In this document: positions 40,514 through 50,893 of the stretch, in pieces
Layout of the letters: each line of letters begins with the position of its first letter
How positions within the stretch are numbered: the first letter of the stretch is position 1
Source of the DNA: Polynucleobacter necessarius
Lineage (GTDB): Bacteria > Pseudomonadota > Gammaproteobacteria > Burkholderiales > Burkholderiaceae
Assembly (NCBI GenBank): GCA_900095165.1
Contig: LT606947.1
Span: 1,670,309-1,734,308 of the forward strand
DNA: 64,000 nt
Direction: 5' to 3'
Translations under genes and position numbers: made by a program
Notes under the pieces: generated by a model
Seen by the model: the letters and a program-made list of their open reading frames with translations, nothing else
Database searches by the model: none
What the model was told of the DNA's origin: nothing

Positions 40514-41781
40514 GTTTGAAGGAAAAACTTTTTCCTGAGAATCGTTTGGGCCTTGGTCACTTCTGGAATTTCTCCAGAGGTGGAATAGATAATTTCCGCA
40601 GTGGCTTGAGAGATGCGGTTTCTGGTGTTGAGCAAACTCGCTCACGCATGATGGATTATGACCAGTTATTGGTATGGGCGATATTGTCTCTGGCCTTGAT
40701 TGGTTTGGTGATGGTCTACTCCGCATCCATTACTTTGGCTGATGGTCCTAAGTACGCAAATTACAGTAGCAACTTCTTCTTAATTCGGCATTGCATTTCA
40801 TTGGCAATTGCTATTGGTGTTGGTATTTGGGCATTCAAGATTCCAACTAAAGTTTGGGATCGTTATTCACCAGTTATTTTTGGGTTTACGGTTTTGCTCT
40901 TAATTGTTGTTCTCATTCCTGGTGTGGGTAAGAGTGTAAATGGTGCGAAGCGTTGGATCCCATTGGGACTTATGAACTTCCAGCCATCTGAATTAATGAA
41001 ATTTGCGGCAGTGATTTTTGCCGCAAGCTACACAGTCCAGCGCCAAGAGTATCTCCACTCATTTGTTAAGGGCATGTTGCCCATGGGTATTGCTGTTGCC
41101 TTGGTTGGCGGCTTATTGATGGCTGAGCCAGACATGGGTGCATTTGTTGTGGTTGCCTTAATTGCCTTTGGAATTTTGTTCTTGGGTGGCATTAGCGCTA
41201 AGTTGTTTGGCGGTTTGATCTTGGTTGGCCTGATGAGTGGTGCCACGATGATTGCCCTTTCACCGTTCCGTCGCGGTCGCATGTTGGCATTTATGGATCC
41301 ATGGCAAGTAGACAATGCAGCAAATAAAGGCTACCAATTAACCCATTCGCTCATGGCATTTGGCCGTGGTGAATGGTTTGGTTTAGGTTTGGGCGGTAGT
41401 GTTGAAAAATTGCACTACCTTCCTGAGGCACATACCGATTTCATCATGGCAGTAATTGGTGAAGAGCTCGGATTTGTAGGTGTAGTAGTCATGATTTTCT
41501 TGTTCTATTGGATCGTGCGTCGCGCATTTCTCATTGGTCGTATTGCTTTGCAATTAGATCGCAGTTTTGCTGGCCTTGCTGCTAAAGGTGTTGCGATATG
41601 GATTGGTTGGCAGGCATTTATCAATATGGGCGTGAACTTGGGATTGCTTCCTACCAAAGGCTTGACTCTTCCTTTAGTCAGTTATGGCGGCTCAGGAATT
41701 TTGATGAATGCAGTGGCAGTGGCCATGCTCCTGCGTATTGATTATGAGAACCGAATCTTGATGCGGGGTGGCAAACTTTGA
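40510..41781 (+). CDS. ftsW: Septal peptidoglycan polymerase FtsW
   Basis: 423 residues of the SEDS family with a long cytoplasmic N terminus (about 50 residues) and ten membrane helices. The catalytic Asp region is AEPDMGAFVVV, and YLPEAHTDFIMAVIGEELG plus the ending LPLVSYGGSGILMN are signatures. It polymerises lipid II with FtsI. Overlaps murD and murG by four bases each. Confidence 0.95.
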   Translation: MSLKEKLFPENRLGLGHFWNFSRGGIDNFRSGLRDAVSGVEQTRSRMMDYDQLLVWAILSLALIGLVMVYSASITLADGPKYANYSSNFFLIRHCISLAIAIGVGIWAFKIPTKVWDRYSPVIFGFTVLLLIVVLIPGVGKSVNGAKRWIPLGLMNFQPSELMKFAAVIFAASYTVQRQEYLHSFVKGMLPMGIAVALVGGLLMAEPDMGAFVVVALIAFGILFLGGISAKLFGGLILVGLMSGATMIALSPFRRGRMLAFMDPWQVDNAANKGYQLTHSLMAFGRGEWFGLGLGGSVEKLHYLPEAHTDFIMAVIGEELGFVGVVVMIFLFYWIVRRAFLIGRIALQLDRSFAGLAAKGVAIWIGWQAFINMGVNLGLLPTKGLTLPLVSYGGSGILMNAVAVAMLLRIDYENRILMRGGKL

Positions 41782-42851
41782 CCAAGCCATCCATCTTGAT
41801 TATGGCCGGCGGTACTGGGGGGCATATTTTCCCGGGGCTCGCTGTTGCTGAATATCTGCGAATCTGTGGCTGGAATGTTTTTTGGCTTGGCAATCAAAGC
41901 GGCATGGAATATCGCCTGGTAAAAGCTTGTGATTTCCCATTCGAGGCAGTTGAGTTTGGCGGCCTGCGTGGTAAAGGTATCAAGGCAAAATTGATGTTGC
42001 CCCTCAACCTCGCAAGGGCGAGCTTTCAGAGTTTGAAAATCATGCGCCGTATCAAGCCAAATGTCGTTTTGGGTATGGGCGGATACATTACATTTCCTGG
42101 CGGCTTGATGACGAAGTTTTTGAAGGGACCATTGGTTTTGCATGAGGCTAATTCTGTAGCGGGAAGTGCTAATCGCGCTCTTGCCAAAATTGCTATGCGC
42201 ACATTGACTGGTTTCCCGGAAACGTTGGCTCACGCTGAGTGGGTTGGCAATCCAATCCGTGAAGAGTTTGAAGCTGTGGGTGCGCCAGCAAAACGATATG
42301 AAACGCGCACTGGACCTTTGTCGATCTTAGTGGTTGGTGGCAGCTTAGGTGCCGCTGCTTTAAATGAAGCAATTCCAGCAGCCTTGGCATTGATGGATAA
42401 AGACGCGCGTCCACAGGTGATTCACCAAGCGGGTGATAAACATCTCGCAGATTTGCAACGGCGTTATGCTGACTTGGGTGTTACTGCTGACATTCGTCCA
42501 TTTATTGATGACATGCCAACTGCTTACGCCCAAGCAGATTTAGTGATCTGCCGCTCAGGCGCAATGACTGTTTCAGAAATCGCCGCATGTGGTGTTGCAT
42601 CTTGCTTGATTCCATTCCCGTTTGCAATTGATGACCATCAAACTGCGAATGCACGCTTTTTGTCGGATGCAGATGCAGCAATTCTGCTGCCACAACAAGA
42701 TCTCAACCCACAGGATCTGGCATCCATGGTTCAAAACTTTAGCCGCCAAGATTTACAAGTAATGGCTGAACGTGCTCATGCTTTGGCTAAGCCCCATGCA
42801 ACTCAGCGTGTGGCTGAGGTATGTGCAGACTGTGCAGGAGTAGGTATATGA
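41778..42851 (+). CDS. murG: UDP-GlcNAc [11 protein letters not shown] MurG (lipid II synthesis)
   Basis: 357 residues, GT-B fold. [17 protein letters not shown] at the N terminus binds the diphosphate, [10 protein letters not shown] and HEANSVAG touch lipid I, and the donor site includes VVGGSLGA and [15 protein letters not shown]. Converts lipid I to lipid II. GTG-type opening is excluded by the four-base overlap at 41778. Confidence 0.95.
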   Translation: MTKPSILIMAGGTGGHIFPGLAVAEYLRICGWNVFWLGNQSGMEYRLVKACDFPFEAVEFGGLRGKGIKAKLMLPLNLARASFQSLKIMRRIKPNVVLGMGGYITFPGGLMTKFLKGPLVLHEANSVAGSANRALAKIAMRTLTGFPETLAHAEWVGNPIREEFEAVGAPAKRYETRTGPLSILVVGGSLGAAALNEAIPAALALMDKDARPQVIHQAGDKHLADLQRRYADLGVTADIRPFIDDMPTAYAQADLVICRSGAMTVSEIAACGVASCLIPFPFAIDDHQTANARFLSDADAAILLPQQDLNPQDLASMVQNFSRQDLQVMAERAHALAKPHATQRVAEVCADCAGVGI

Positions 42852-44284
42852 AACATATCGTTCAGCAAATACATTTTGTTGGTATCGGCGGCGCAGGCAT
42901 GAGCGGAATTGCCGAAGTGCTTCTGAATCTTGGTTACCAGGTATCTGGATCCGACTTAGTTGAAGGTGCTGCCACTAAGCGCTTAAAAGATTTAGGTGCA
43001 GTCATTCATATTGGGCATGATCCTAAGAATATTGGTACCGCAGAGGCGGTAGTGATTTCTACTGCAGTTGCAGGAAACGATCCTGAGGTACTGGCTGCCC
43101 GCGCAGCTAAGGTGCCCGTGATTCAGCGTGTTGTCATGCTGGGCGAACTTATGCGCTTAAAGCAGGGCATCGCGATTGCCGGTACACATGGCAAAACAAC
43201 CACAACCAGTTTGGTTGCCTCAGTCTTGGCCGAAGGCGGCTTAGATCCAACCTTTGTGATTGGTGGAAAATTAAATTCTGCAGGGGTTAATGCACGCTTA
43301 GGCCAGGGCGACTTCATTGTGGTTGAAGCGGACGAGTCTGATGCCTCGTTCCTGCAATTATTCCCAGCTATGGAAGTTGTCACCAATATTGATGCTGATC
43401 ATATGGATACCTATCAGCATGACATGGCAAGATTAAAGCAGGCATTTGTTCAATTCATTCAGCGTATGCCTTTTTATGGTGTTGCAGTACTTTGCATTGA
43501 TGATGCGAATGTTCGCGACATTATTCCGTTTGTGTCTCAGCCGGTATTGCGCTACGGCTTATCTGAAGATGCAGATATTCGCGCAAGTAACGTACGCGCT
43601 GAAGGCGCTCGCATGCACTTTACGGTTGATCGTAAAACTGTACGCCGTCATGGCAATAAGCCAGGTCGACTTGAAGTGCAATTAAATTTACCAGGCTTAC
43701 ATAACGTTCGTAATGCCTTGGCGGCGATCGGTATTGCCACAGAACTTGGTGTGGGTGATGAAGCTATTGTGAAGGCTTTATCTGAGTTTAGTGGCGTTGG
43801 TCGCCGCTTCCAAAGATATGGAGAAATTCCCTTGGCATCTGGTGGAAGCTTCACATTGATAGATGACTACGGACATCATCCTGTTGAAATGGCAGCCACT
43901 TTATCTGCAGCGCGTGGGGCTTATCCTAATCGACGCTTGGTATTGGCATTTCAGCCCCATCGTTTTACAAGAACGCGTGATTGCTTTAGTGAGTTTGTGC
44001 AAGAACTCAAAAACTTTGATGCTCTTGTTTTAACCGAGGTCTACCCCGCTGGCGAAGCAAAGATTCCAGGCGCTGATGGTCAAAGCCTCATGAAGGCGGC
44101 GCTGACAGCTGATAAAGCTTTAAAGACCTCTTTGGATGGATCAGCTGTGGCCTTTGCTCCAAGTGTTGGCGAGATGCCAGAAAAGCTCGGCACCTTATTG
44201 CGTGATGGCGATGTCTTAATTACGATGGGTGCGGGCTCTATCTCTGGGTTGCCTCATATTTTGGCGGAGGCAAAACATGTTTAA
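42848..44284 (+). CDS. murC: UDP-MurNAc--L-alanine ligase
   Basis: 478 residues from ATG 42848, which overlaps the murG stop (ATGA) and gives the conserved [20 protein letters not shown] start. ATP loop [26 protein letters not shown] and DDYGHHPVE follow in order. First Mur ligase step. The open frame upstream of 42848 is only the murG end read in another frame. Confidence 0.96.
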   Translation: MKHIVQQIHFVGIGGAGMSGIAEVLLNLGYQVSGSDLVEGAATKRLKDLGAVIHIGHDPKNIGTAEAVVISTAVAGNDPEVLAARAAKVPVIQRVVMLGELMRLKQGIAIAGTHGKTTTTSLVASVLAEGGLDPTFVIGGKLNSAGVNARLGQGDFIVVEADESDASFLQLFPAMEVVTNIDADHMDTYQHDMARLKQAFVQFIQRMPFYGVAVLCIDDANVRDIIPFVSQPVLRYGLSEDADIRASNVRAEGARMHFTVDRKTVRRHGNKPGRLEVQLNLPGLHNVRNALAAIGIATELGVGDEAIVKALSEFSGVGRRFQRYGEIPLASGGSFTLIDDYGHHPVEMAATLSAARGAYPNRRLVLAFQPHRFTRTRDCFSEFVQELKNFDALVLTEVYPAGEAKIPGADGQSLMKAALTADKALKTSLDGSAVAFAPSVGEMPEKLGTLLRDGDVLITMGAGSISGLPHILAEAKHV

Positions 44285-45290
44285 GCAAAATCAACAATTA
44301 CTTGCTTGGGGCGAGCGAGTGAAGCAAGAACTCGCCAGCTTAGATGTCAAATCTCTTGGTCGGGTTGGTGTATTGCTTGGCGGTCGTTCTGGTGAGCGTG
44401 AGATTTCCTTGATGTCAGGTAATGGCGTATTGGAGGCGCTGCTTTCCAAAGGGGTTGATGCTCATCCATTTGATCCAGGCTTACGTTGCCCAACCGAATT
44501 GGCAAATGAAAAATTTGACCGTATCTTTATTTCCTTACATGGACGTTATGGCGAGGATGGAACCATTCAAGGCTTACTGAAGCTCCTAGGTTTGCCTTAT
44601 ACCGGCAGCAGTGTACTAGTCTCTGCATTGGCGATCGATAAAATCGCAACCAAGCTTGTCTGGCTCAGCAGTGGTCTTTCAACACCAGAGTTTCAGGAGT
44701 TGAAGGCTGATAGCGATTGGAATGCGGTGGTGAAGCGCTTAGGCTTGCCATTGATTGTCAAGCCAGCACATGAAGGCTCTTCACTTGGGCTAACTAAAGT
44801 GAAATTTGTCGATGAGTTGCCTGCAGCCTATAAGTTAGCTGCGGGGATGGATAAAAAGGTGATTGCCGAAACTTGTATTGTTGGTGATGAGTTAACTTGT
44901 CCATTGGTTGGGTTTGGAGAGCATGCTGAGGCATTACCTGTGATCAAAATTATTCCACCAGAAGCCAATTACGATTTCCACAATAAGTATTTTTCTGATG
45001 AGACTAAATACTTGTGTCCGACTGGCTTAGCACCAGAAGTAAATAAAGCAGTTCAAGATTTAGCCTTAGCTGCTTATCGCACCCTTGGCTGTAAGACTTG
45101 GGGGCGTGCTGATGTGATGCTGGATCAAAAAACTGGCAAACCCTATCTCTTGGAGATGAATACATCTCCAGGCATGACTTCACATTCTTTAGTTCCAATG
45201 GCCGCCAAAGCAGCGGGTGTTGAATATGCTGAATTAGTTCTCTGGGTCATCAGCCAAACCTTAAATACCAAAGGGGCTGCTCAAGCATGA
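44277..45290 (+). CDS. ddlB: D-alanine--D-alanine ligase
   Basis: 337 residues from ATG 44277, with GGAGG seven bases upstream and an eight-base overlap with murC. ATP-grasp motifs [41 protein letters not shown] and [15 protein letters not shown] are all intact. Supplies D-Ala-D-Ala to MurF. Confidence 0.96.
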   Translation: MFKQNQQLLAWGERVKQELASLDVKSLGRVGVLLGGRSGEREISLMSGNGVLEALLSKGVDAHPFDPGLRCPTELANEKFDRIFISLHGRYGEDGTIQGLLKLLGLPYTGSSVLVSALAIDKIATKLVWLSSGLSTPEFQELKADSDWNAVVKRLGLPLIVKPAHEGSSLGLTKVKFVDELPAAYKLAAGMDKKVIAETCIVGDELTCPLVGFGEHAEALPVIKIIPPEANYDFHNKYFSDETKYLCPTGLAPEVNKAVQDLALAAYRTLGCKTWGRADVMLDQKTGKPYLLEMNTSPGMTSHSLVPMAAKAAGVEYAELVLWVISQTLNTKGAAQA

Positions 45291-46153
45291 GTCGGATGAC
45301 CACCTTCTTAAATGGCTTCGGTGAAGTGTTTTCTTCGCTGGCAACCCCACTTTGGAATCATCCAGAGCGGATGCAAAAGCTGAGCCGTTTCTTGATACGC
45401 TGTTTTGCGGTCATGGTTTGTGTTGGAATTTTGGTGTGGTTAAGTCAGCGGCCCGTCTTTGCATTGCGCCAGGTGGTGATTGAGCCGGTGGCTGGACAAA
45501 CACTGAAGCATATTAATAAGCCCGTAGTGAAGCAACAAGTCTTAGAGACGGTCCAAGGAAACTTCTTCAGCGTGAGATTGGAAGATGTTAAGCGTGGTTT
45601 CGAGTCTATGCCATGGGTGTGTCATGCCAATGTTCGCAGAGTCTGGCCCAACGGATTAATTGTGAGCATTGAAGAGCAAAAACCATTTGGCACTTGGGGT
45701 GGAGCTGATAGCTATACCTTGATGAATACCCATGGCGAGCTATTCGCTGGTCGTGTTTCTGATGTGGGAGACGGAACGCAGTTGATTGATTTCTCGGGAC
45801 CGGAAGATGCAAGCAAAGAAGTGATGCGTTTATATGAAAAAGCGAATACTTGGTTTAAGCCTTGGAGTGCGGAAGTAAAAAGCTTAACCCTCTCTGAGCG
45901 CTATGCCTGGCATGTGAAGTTATCCAACGGTATGAAGGTGGAGTTCGGTAGGGATGAAGAGAACTCCGACAAAACATTAACTGAGGATCGTGTAGCGCGC
46001 CTCTTTAAGTATTGGCCACAAGTTCAAGAGAGGTGGGCCAATCGAGTAGACGCAATTGATTTGCGCTATGCAAATGGTTTTGCAGTACATCTTGCTTCGG
46101 CAAGTTTGAGAAAGAATGAAGCAGATGGCAAGAAAAGCGAGCAGAAGCAATGA
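45287..46153 (+). CDS. ftsQ: Cell division protein FtsQ
   Basis: 288 residues: a cytoplasmic part of about 40, one membrane helix ([13 protein letters not shown]), POTRA-type domain starting near ALRQVVIEP, and the FtsQ beta domain with [15 protein letters not shown] and [11 protein letters not shown]. It gathers FtsB and FtsL. Overlaps ddlB by four bases. Ends in a charged tail. Confidence 0.93.
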   Translation: MSRMTTFLNGFGEVFSSLATPLWNHPERMQKLSRFLIRCFAVMVCVGILVWLSQRPVFALRQVVIEPVAGQTLKHINKPVVKQQVLETVQGNFFSVRLEDVKRGFESMPWVCHANVRRVWPNGLIVSIEEQKPFGTWGGADSYTLMNTHGELFAGRVSDVGDGTQLIDFSGPEDASKEVMRLYEKANTWFKPWSAEVKSLTLSERYAWHVKLSNGMKVEFGRDEENSDKTLTEDRVARLFKYWPQVQERWANRVDAIDLRYANGFAVHLASASLRKNEADGKKSEQKQ

Positions 46154-46162
46154 GGAATGAGA

Positions 46163-47392
46163 ATGAGTAAAGACAATCGCGATTTATTGGTCGGATTAGA
46201 TATTGGTACCTCCAAGGTGGTTGCTTTGGTTGCTGAGTTAGCGCCGGATGGCCAATTTAATGTGGTTGGCGTTGGCCAAACTGCATCCAAGGGCTTGAAG
46301 AAAGGTGTAGTTGTCAATATTGAAGCTACTGTCCAATCCATTCAAAAAGCACTTGAAGAAGCTGAAATCATGGCAGATCGCCAGATCGTGCAGGTCTTTA
46401 CTGGTATCGCTGGAAATCATATTGTGAGCTTTAACTCCAGCGGTATGGTGGCGATTCGAGATAAAGAGGTGAGTGCTGGCGATGTTGAGCGCGTCTTGGA
46501 AACTGCTAAAGCAATCAATATTCCAACAGATCAACAAATCCTTCACATTCTTGTTCAAGAATTCATTATTGATGGACAAGAAGATGTGCGTGAGCCAATT
46601 GGTATGAGTGGTTTACGCCTAGAAGTAAAAGTACACATTGTTACTGGCGCTGTTAGTGCTGCGCAAAATATTGTGAAGTGTGTGCGTCGCTGTGGCTTGG
46701 AAGTAAACGATCTTATTTTGCAGCCGCTAGCATCTAGCTTGGCTGTGCTAACGGAAGATGAAAAAGAGTTGGGCGTTGTCTTGGTTGATATTGGTGGCGG
46801 CACAACCGACATCGCCATCTATTGCCAAGGCTCCATTCGACATACTGCTGTGATTCCGATTGCAGGCGATCAAATTACCAATGACATTGCGATGGCATTG
46901 CGTACGTCGACGATTGATGCGGAAGATCTCAAGATTCAATACGGTATTGCTCGCCAAGATATGGCGGATCCAACCACCATGATTGATGTGCCCGGTGTTG
47001 GCGACCGTGAGCCACGACCAATGTCTAAGCAAGCCTTAGCTGCTGTCATTGAGCCGCGTGTAGAAGAGTTATTTACCTTGGTGCGTGGCGTAGTTCGAGA
47101 TTCAGGTTACGAAGATATGGTGTCTTCAGGAATTGTGTTGACTGGTGGAACTTCTTTAATGCCAGGAATGGTTGAGCTTGCTGAGCAAGTGTTCTTACGT
47201 CCAGCGCGTATCGGTACTCCTGAGTACCGGGGCCATCTGCATGAAGTTTTGCGTAGCCCACGTTTTGCTACCAGCATCGGTTTGTTAATGGAAGGCCAGG
47301 CGCAGCTGTTGCGTGGTCGTCGAGTATCGCAGTCAGGCGCGTTGCAAAGTGTGATCTCGCGCATGAAGGAATGGTTTGCAGGAAATTTTTAA
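46163..47392 (+). CDS. ftsA: Cell division protein FtsA
   Basis: 409 residues of the actin fold: VGLDIGTSKVVALVAEL (phosphate 1), IGGGTTDIAIY (phosphate 2), ILTGG-type IVLTGGTSLMPGM (adenosine), and a C-terminal amphipathic helix (ISRMKEWFAGNF) that tethers FtsZ to the membrane. AGGA at 46153-46156 favours ATG 46163; ATG 46157 would add two residues. Confidence 0.95.
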   Translation: MSKDNRDLLVGLDIGTSKVVALVAELAPDGQFNVVGVGQTASKGLKKGVVVNIEATVQSIQKALEEAEIMADRQIVQVFTGIAGNHIVSFNSSGMVAIRDKEVSAGDVERVLETAKAINIPTDQQILHILVQEFIIDGQEDVREPIGMSGLRLEVKVHIVTGAVSAAQNIVKCVRRCGLEVNDLILQPLASSLAVLTEDEKELGVVLVDIGGGTTDIAIYCQGSIRHTAVIPIAGDQITNDIAMALRTSTIDAEDLKIQYGIARQDMADPTTMIDVPGVGDREPRPMSKQALAAVIEPRVEELFTLVRGVVRDSGYEDMVSSGIVLTGGTSLMPGMVELAEQVFLRPARIGTPEYRGHLHEVLRSPRFATSIGLLMEGQAQLLRGRRVSQSGALQSVISRMKEWFAGNF

Positions 47393-47437
47393 GTTTTTCG
47401 TCGTCGTCAACGTAGTACTTATTACCTAGGAGGGTAT

Positions 47438-48778
47438 ATGGAATTTGAAATGTTAGATCAAGAAACAGCCGGCAAAACCATTATTAAAGTGGTTGGAGTT
47501 GGTGGTGCGGGTGGTAATACAGTTCAGCACATGATTCGTCGCGGTGTTAATGGCGTAGAGTTTATTTGCATGAACACCGATGCTGGCGCTTTACAGCGTT
47601 CTGAGGCATCTGTGAATTTGCAACTAGGCTCTAGCGGACTCGGTGCTGGCGCAAAACCTGAAATTGGTGCAGCTTCTGCTGAAGAGGCCCGCGCACGCAT
47701 TGCGGATACATTGCAAGGCGCACATATGGTGTTTATCACTGCTGGTATGGGTGGTGGCACAGGTACTGGTGCAGCGCCAATCGTTGCTCAAGTTGCTAAA
47801 GAGATGGGTATTTTGACTGTTGGCGTTATCAGCAAGCCATTTGACTTTGAAGGTGTGAAGCGTTTGAAGGTTGCTGAAAACGGAGCTGCCGAACTGGAGT
47901 CTTATGTAGATTCATTGATCGTTGTTCTCAATGAGAAACTGTTCGAAGTAATGGGTGAAGATGCTGAGTTTGATAAGGCATTCGCATGCGCTGACGATGT
48001 ACTGCATAACGCTGTTTCAGGTATTGCAGAAATTATTAACGTACAAGGTTTGATCAGCGTCGACTTTGAGGACGTGAAAACAGTGATGGGCGAGCAAGGC
48101 AAGGCGATGATGGGAACTGCAACAGTTTCTGGTATGGATCGTGCACGCTTAGCTGCTGAAGCTGCAGTTGCTTCTCCATTGCTCGAAGGTGTTGATTTGT
48201 CTGGTGCGCGTGGCGTATTAGTCAACATCACTGCTAGCCGTTCATTGAAATTGTCTGAGACTCGTGAGGTTATGGCAGCGATTCGTGGCTATGCTGCAGA
48301 TGATGCTACTGTGATCTTCGGTACCGTATATGACGAGAGCTTAGGCGATGCCTTGCGCGTTACTGTGGTCGCTACTGGATTGAATAATCCACAAGCACGT
48401 CAACATCATCAACCAGAGGTAGTTTGGAGACAAGCTACTGGTACACATGATGCGATGCCAACCATGGCTGACTTGAATAGCTTTGCTCCAGCAAGCGCTT
48501 CAGCAGCAATGAGCAAGGTAAACCTAGATTCAGCTTTGAGCGCTAGCGCTGGTTTGGCGATGACAGGTGCTGGCAGTGCGCCTTCGATGGCCGCTCAACC
48601 AGCAACAAGCGGAGTTGATTACAGTCAATATGACTTGCCACGTGTATTCCGTAGTTCGCGTGAAGCTTCACCAGCTCCTACATTAGGTGCTGATAGCTCG
48701 CCACAGGCAAAAACCATGCTGGATAAAGGGGCTGATTACTACGAAATCCCAGCTTTTTTACGTAAGCAAGCAGACTAA
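47438..48778 (+). CDS. ftsZ: Cell division protein FtsZ
   Basis: 446 residues. GTPase tubulin motif GGGTGTG at about 105-111, N-terminal GVGGAGGNTV, the T7 loop near NGAAELESYVDS and DAEFDKAFACADDVL, then a variable Ala/Ser-rich linker (about 320-430) and the C-terminal partner-binding DYYEIPAFLRKQ. A strong AGGAGG lies at 47428-47433, the best ribosome-binding site in the window, fitting its high expression. Ends the dcw cluster. Confidence 0.98.
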   Translation: MEFEMLDQETAGKTIIKVVGVGGAGGNTVQHMIRRGVNGVEFICMNTDAGALQRSEASVNLQLGSSGLGAGAKPEIGAASAEEARARIADTLQGAHMVFITAGMGGGTGTGAAPIVAQVAKEMGILTVGVISKPFDFEGVKRLKVAENGAAELESYVDSLIVVLNEKLFEVMGEDAEFDKAFACADDVLHNAVSGIAEIINVQGLISVDFEDVKTVMGEQGKAMMGTATVSGMDRARLAAEAAVASPLLEGVDLSGARGVLVNITASRSLKLSETREVMAAIRGYAADDATVIFGTVYDESLGDALRVTVVATGLNNPQARQHHQPEVVWRQATGTHDAMPTMADLNSFAPASASAAMSKVNLDSALSASAGLAMTGAGSAPSMAAQPATSGVDYSQYDLPRVFRSSREASPAPTLGADSSPQAKTMLDKGADYYEIPAFLRKQAD

Positions 48779-48890
48779 ACCACTGCTCAATACAATATGT
48801 AGTTGCAGAATGCCAGCGCGGCGCCCCTCCGGACGACGAATCTCGCGCTAACGTTGGCATACTCATGATAACTATTTCATTGGAGATCTT

Positions 48891-49391
48891 ATGATCGCAG
48901 TCGGACAAAAATTACCAAACGCCACTCTTTATGAGTTTTTAGATGAAGCTAGCGAAGGTTGCGCTATTGGCCCAAACGCATTCGAAGTTGAAAAACTCAC
49001 TGCCGGCAAAAAGATTGTGATCTTTGCTTTGCCTGGTGCATTTACACCGACTTGTTCAGCAAAGCACGTTCCTAGTTATGTTGAGCACTTTGACGCAATC
49101 AAAGCAAAGGGTGTTGATGAAATTTGGTGTATCTCAGTAAACGACCCATTTGTAATGTGTGCTTGGGGACGAGATCAAAAGGTTGGTAAAAAGATTCGCA
49201 TGTTGGGTGATGGTAGTGCGGAATTCACTAAGAAGCTTGGCTTGGAGTTGGATTTGACTGCTCGTGGTTTGGGTGTTCGTTCAGATCGCTATGTCATGAT
49301 TGTTGAAGACGGTGTAGTAACAACCTTGGATCGTGAAGCACCTGGTAAGTTTGAAGTAAGTGACGCCGCTTCGATTTTGAAGAAGCTTTAA
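48891..49391 (+). CDS. Peroxiredoxin, Prx5-like
   Basis: 166 residues. The peroxidatic cysteine is in ALPGAFTPTCSAKHVPSY near residue 49, typical of the Prx5/AhpE-like thiol peroxidases that work with glutaredoxin or thioredoxin. Separate from ftsZ by 112 bases that include an imperfect inverted repeat (TGCCA...TGGCA at 48812-48869). Confidence 0.93.
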   Translation: MIAVGQKLPNATLYEFLDEASEGCAIGPNAFEVEKLTAGKKIVIFALPGAFTPTCSAKHVPSYVEHFDAIKAKGVDEIWCISVNDPFVMCAWGRDQKVGKKIRMLGDGSAEFTKKLGLELDLTARGLGVRSDRYVMIVEDGVVTTLDREAPGKFEVSDAASILKKL

Positions 49392-49418
49392 GAAATTTTC
49401 CTGAATTTAGATAAAACC

Positions 49419-50333
49419 ATGATGAAGCAACGCACAATCGCCACTCCGATTAAAACCGTGGGGATTGGCTTGCACTCTGGGCGCAAGGTAACCTTATCAA
49501 TCAAGCCTGCGCCGGTAAATTCAGGAATCTTATTTGTACGTGTAGATACTCCAGAGCAATCGGTTGTGCCGGCTATTGCTCTGGCAGTTTGCGATACCCA
49601 CTTAGCCTCAGTGATTCAAAAAGATGGAGTGCGTGTTTCCACTGTAGAGCATTTACTTTCAGCTTGCGCTGGTCTAGGGCTTGATAATTTATTGATTGAG
49701 CTCGATGGTGAAGAAGTTCCCATCATGGATGGTAGTGCAGCTTCATTTCTATTCTTAATGGAGTCTGCTGGCATTGCTGAGCAAGATGCGCCAAGACAGT
49801 TTGTGGTTATTAAGAAGCCTATAGAGGTGATGGAGGGTGACAAACTCGCGCGTCTTGAACCTTTCTTTGGATATAAGTTAGATTTCACCATTGACTTTAA
49901 GCATCCAGCAGTTGATAAAACTGAACAGCGATTTGTAGTGGACTTTGCGGAGCACGCATATCGAAGTGAGATTGGCCGTGCGCGTACTTTTGGCTTTGCA
50001 CATGAAGTTGAAGCTTTGCGAGAAATAGGATTGGCGCGTGGCGGAAGTTTGGATAATGCGATCGTGCTCGATGAGCATCGTATCTTAAATAACGAAGAGT
50101 TGCGTTATGAAGATGAGTTTGTTCGCCACAAAATTTTGGATGCCATTGGCGATCTGTATTTAATTGGGCATCCCATTGTGGGCTCCTATGTCGCTGAAAA
50201 ATCAGGACATGCCCTCAATAACGCGCTCTTGCGTAAGCTTTTAGACGACCCTAGCTCTTACGAGCTCAGCAGCTTTCCAGAAAATAAGGCGCCCGCCGCC
50301 TATTCCAAAGAGAGTCAACCCCTCTTTTTCTAG
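49419..50333 (+). CDS. lpxC: UDP-3-O-acyl-N-acetylglucosamine deacetylase
   Basis: 304 residues. Zinc ligands: His in STVEHLLSA (about residue 78) and His/Asp in [11 protein letters not shown] (near 235-241). [19 protein letters not shown] opens the first domain. Committed step of lipid A synthesis. ATG 49419 or 49422 could start. Intact, so lipid A is retained while the glycan locus at the window start decays. Confidence 0.97.
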   Translation: MMKQRTIATPIKTVGIGLHSGRKVTLSIKPAPVNSGILFVRVDTPEQSVVPAIALAVCDTHLASVIQKDGVRVSTVEHLLSACAGLGLDNLLIELDGEEVPIMDGSAASFLFLMESAGIAEQDAPRQFVVIKKPIEVMEGDKLARLEPFFGYKLDFTIDFKHPAVDKTEQRFVVDFAEHAYRSEIGRARTFGFAHEVEALREIGLARGGSLDNAIVLDEHRILNNEELRYEDEFVRHKILDAIGDLYLIGHPIVGSYVAEKSGHALNNALLRKLLDDPSSYELSSFPENKAPAAYSKESQPLFF

Positions 50334-50335
50334 GT

Positions 50336-50869
50336 TTATTTGGGTTTGCTTTGAAGTAGGCGTTCAACCGCCTTACGCAGATCAGAATCTGGGGCCAATT
50401 TCTCCAATAAGGATTCCCAGGAAGCCCTCGCTACAGCATTAAACCCTTTTGGCTTCTGGCTGACCCGCAGACCTTCACGGGGTTTAATGTCCCAGGTGGG
50501 TGGTGCTGGCTTTAGGCGGACCTTAATGCTGGCGCAAATGACCCCATTCTTATTCAACTCATTGATTAAACTAGGTAAAATCTGTTGAAGACGGGTCGCG
50601 ATACTTGCCCCATTCACCAGCAGAAACAATTCATTCTGCCCACCGGAACGCCAGCCAGCCTCAATTTTGGGGGCTAAGTTATCCATATCTAACTCAAAAA
50701 GAGCTGCTTTGAGGGCAATTTTGAGTTTGGCAAGATCTTCTGTTTTGGCCAAAATTCCACCCAAGCCCTCGGAGTCGCGTAAATACTCCAACCACTCATG
50801 GGCGGCTTTCGTGCAGACAGGTTTAGGGGCAAAGTTCATATAAAAAGAGGGTGCGGGTGATAAACTCAA
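50336..50869 (-). CDS. DUF721/DciA-like protein
   Basis: 177 residues with the DUF721 region [15 protein letters not shown]...[20 protein letters not shown]. Proteins of this family adjacent to secA in proteobacteria are DciA-type helicase loaders or relatives. No catalytic motif. Converges with lpxC (two bases between stops) and diverges from secA (24 bases), whose promoter must overlap its start. Confidence 0.75.
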   Translation of the reverse strand: MSLSPAPSFYMNFAPKPVCTKAAHEWLEYLRDSEGLGGILAKTEDLAKLKIALKAALFELDMDNLAPKIEAGWRSGGQNELFLLVNGASIATRLQQILPSLINELNKNGVICASIKVRLKPAPPTWDIKPREGLRVSQKPKGFNAVARASWESLLEKLAPDSDLRKAVERLLQSKPK

Positions 50870-50893
50870 GGTCTTAATTTACTTCAATATCCC

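Noticed and set aside
48812-48869. Inverted repeat between ftsZ and the peroxiredoxin as a terminator or small RNA
   Set aside because: Stem is imperfect with an internal bulge and there is no T tract; support is too weak to list.
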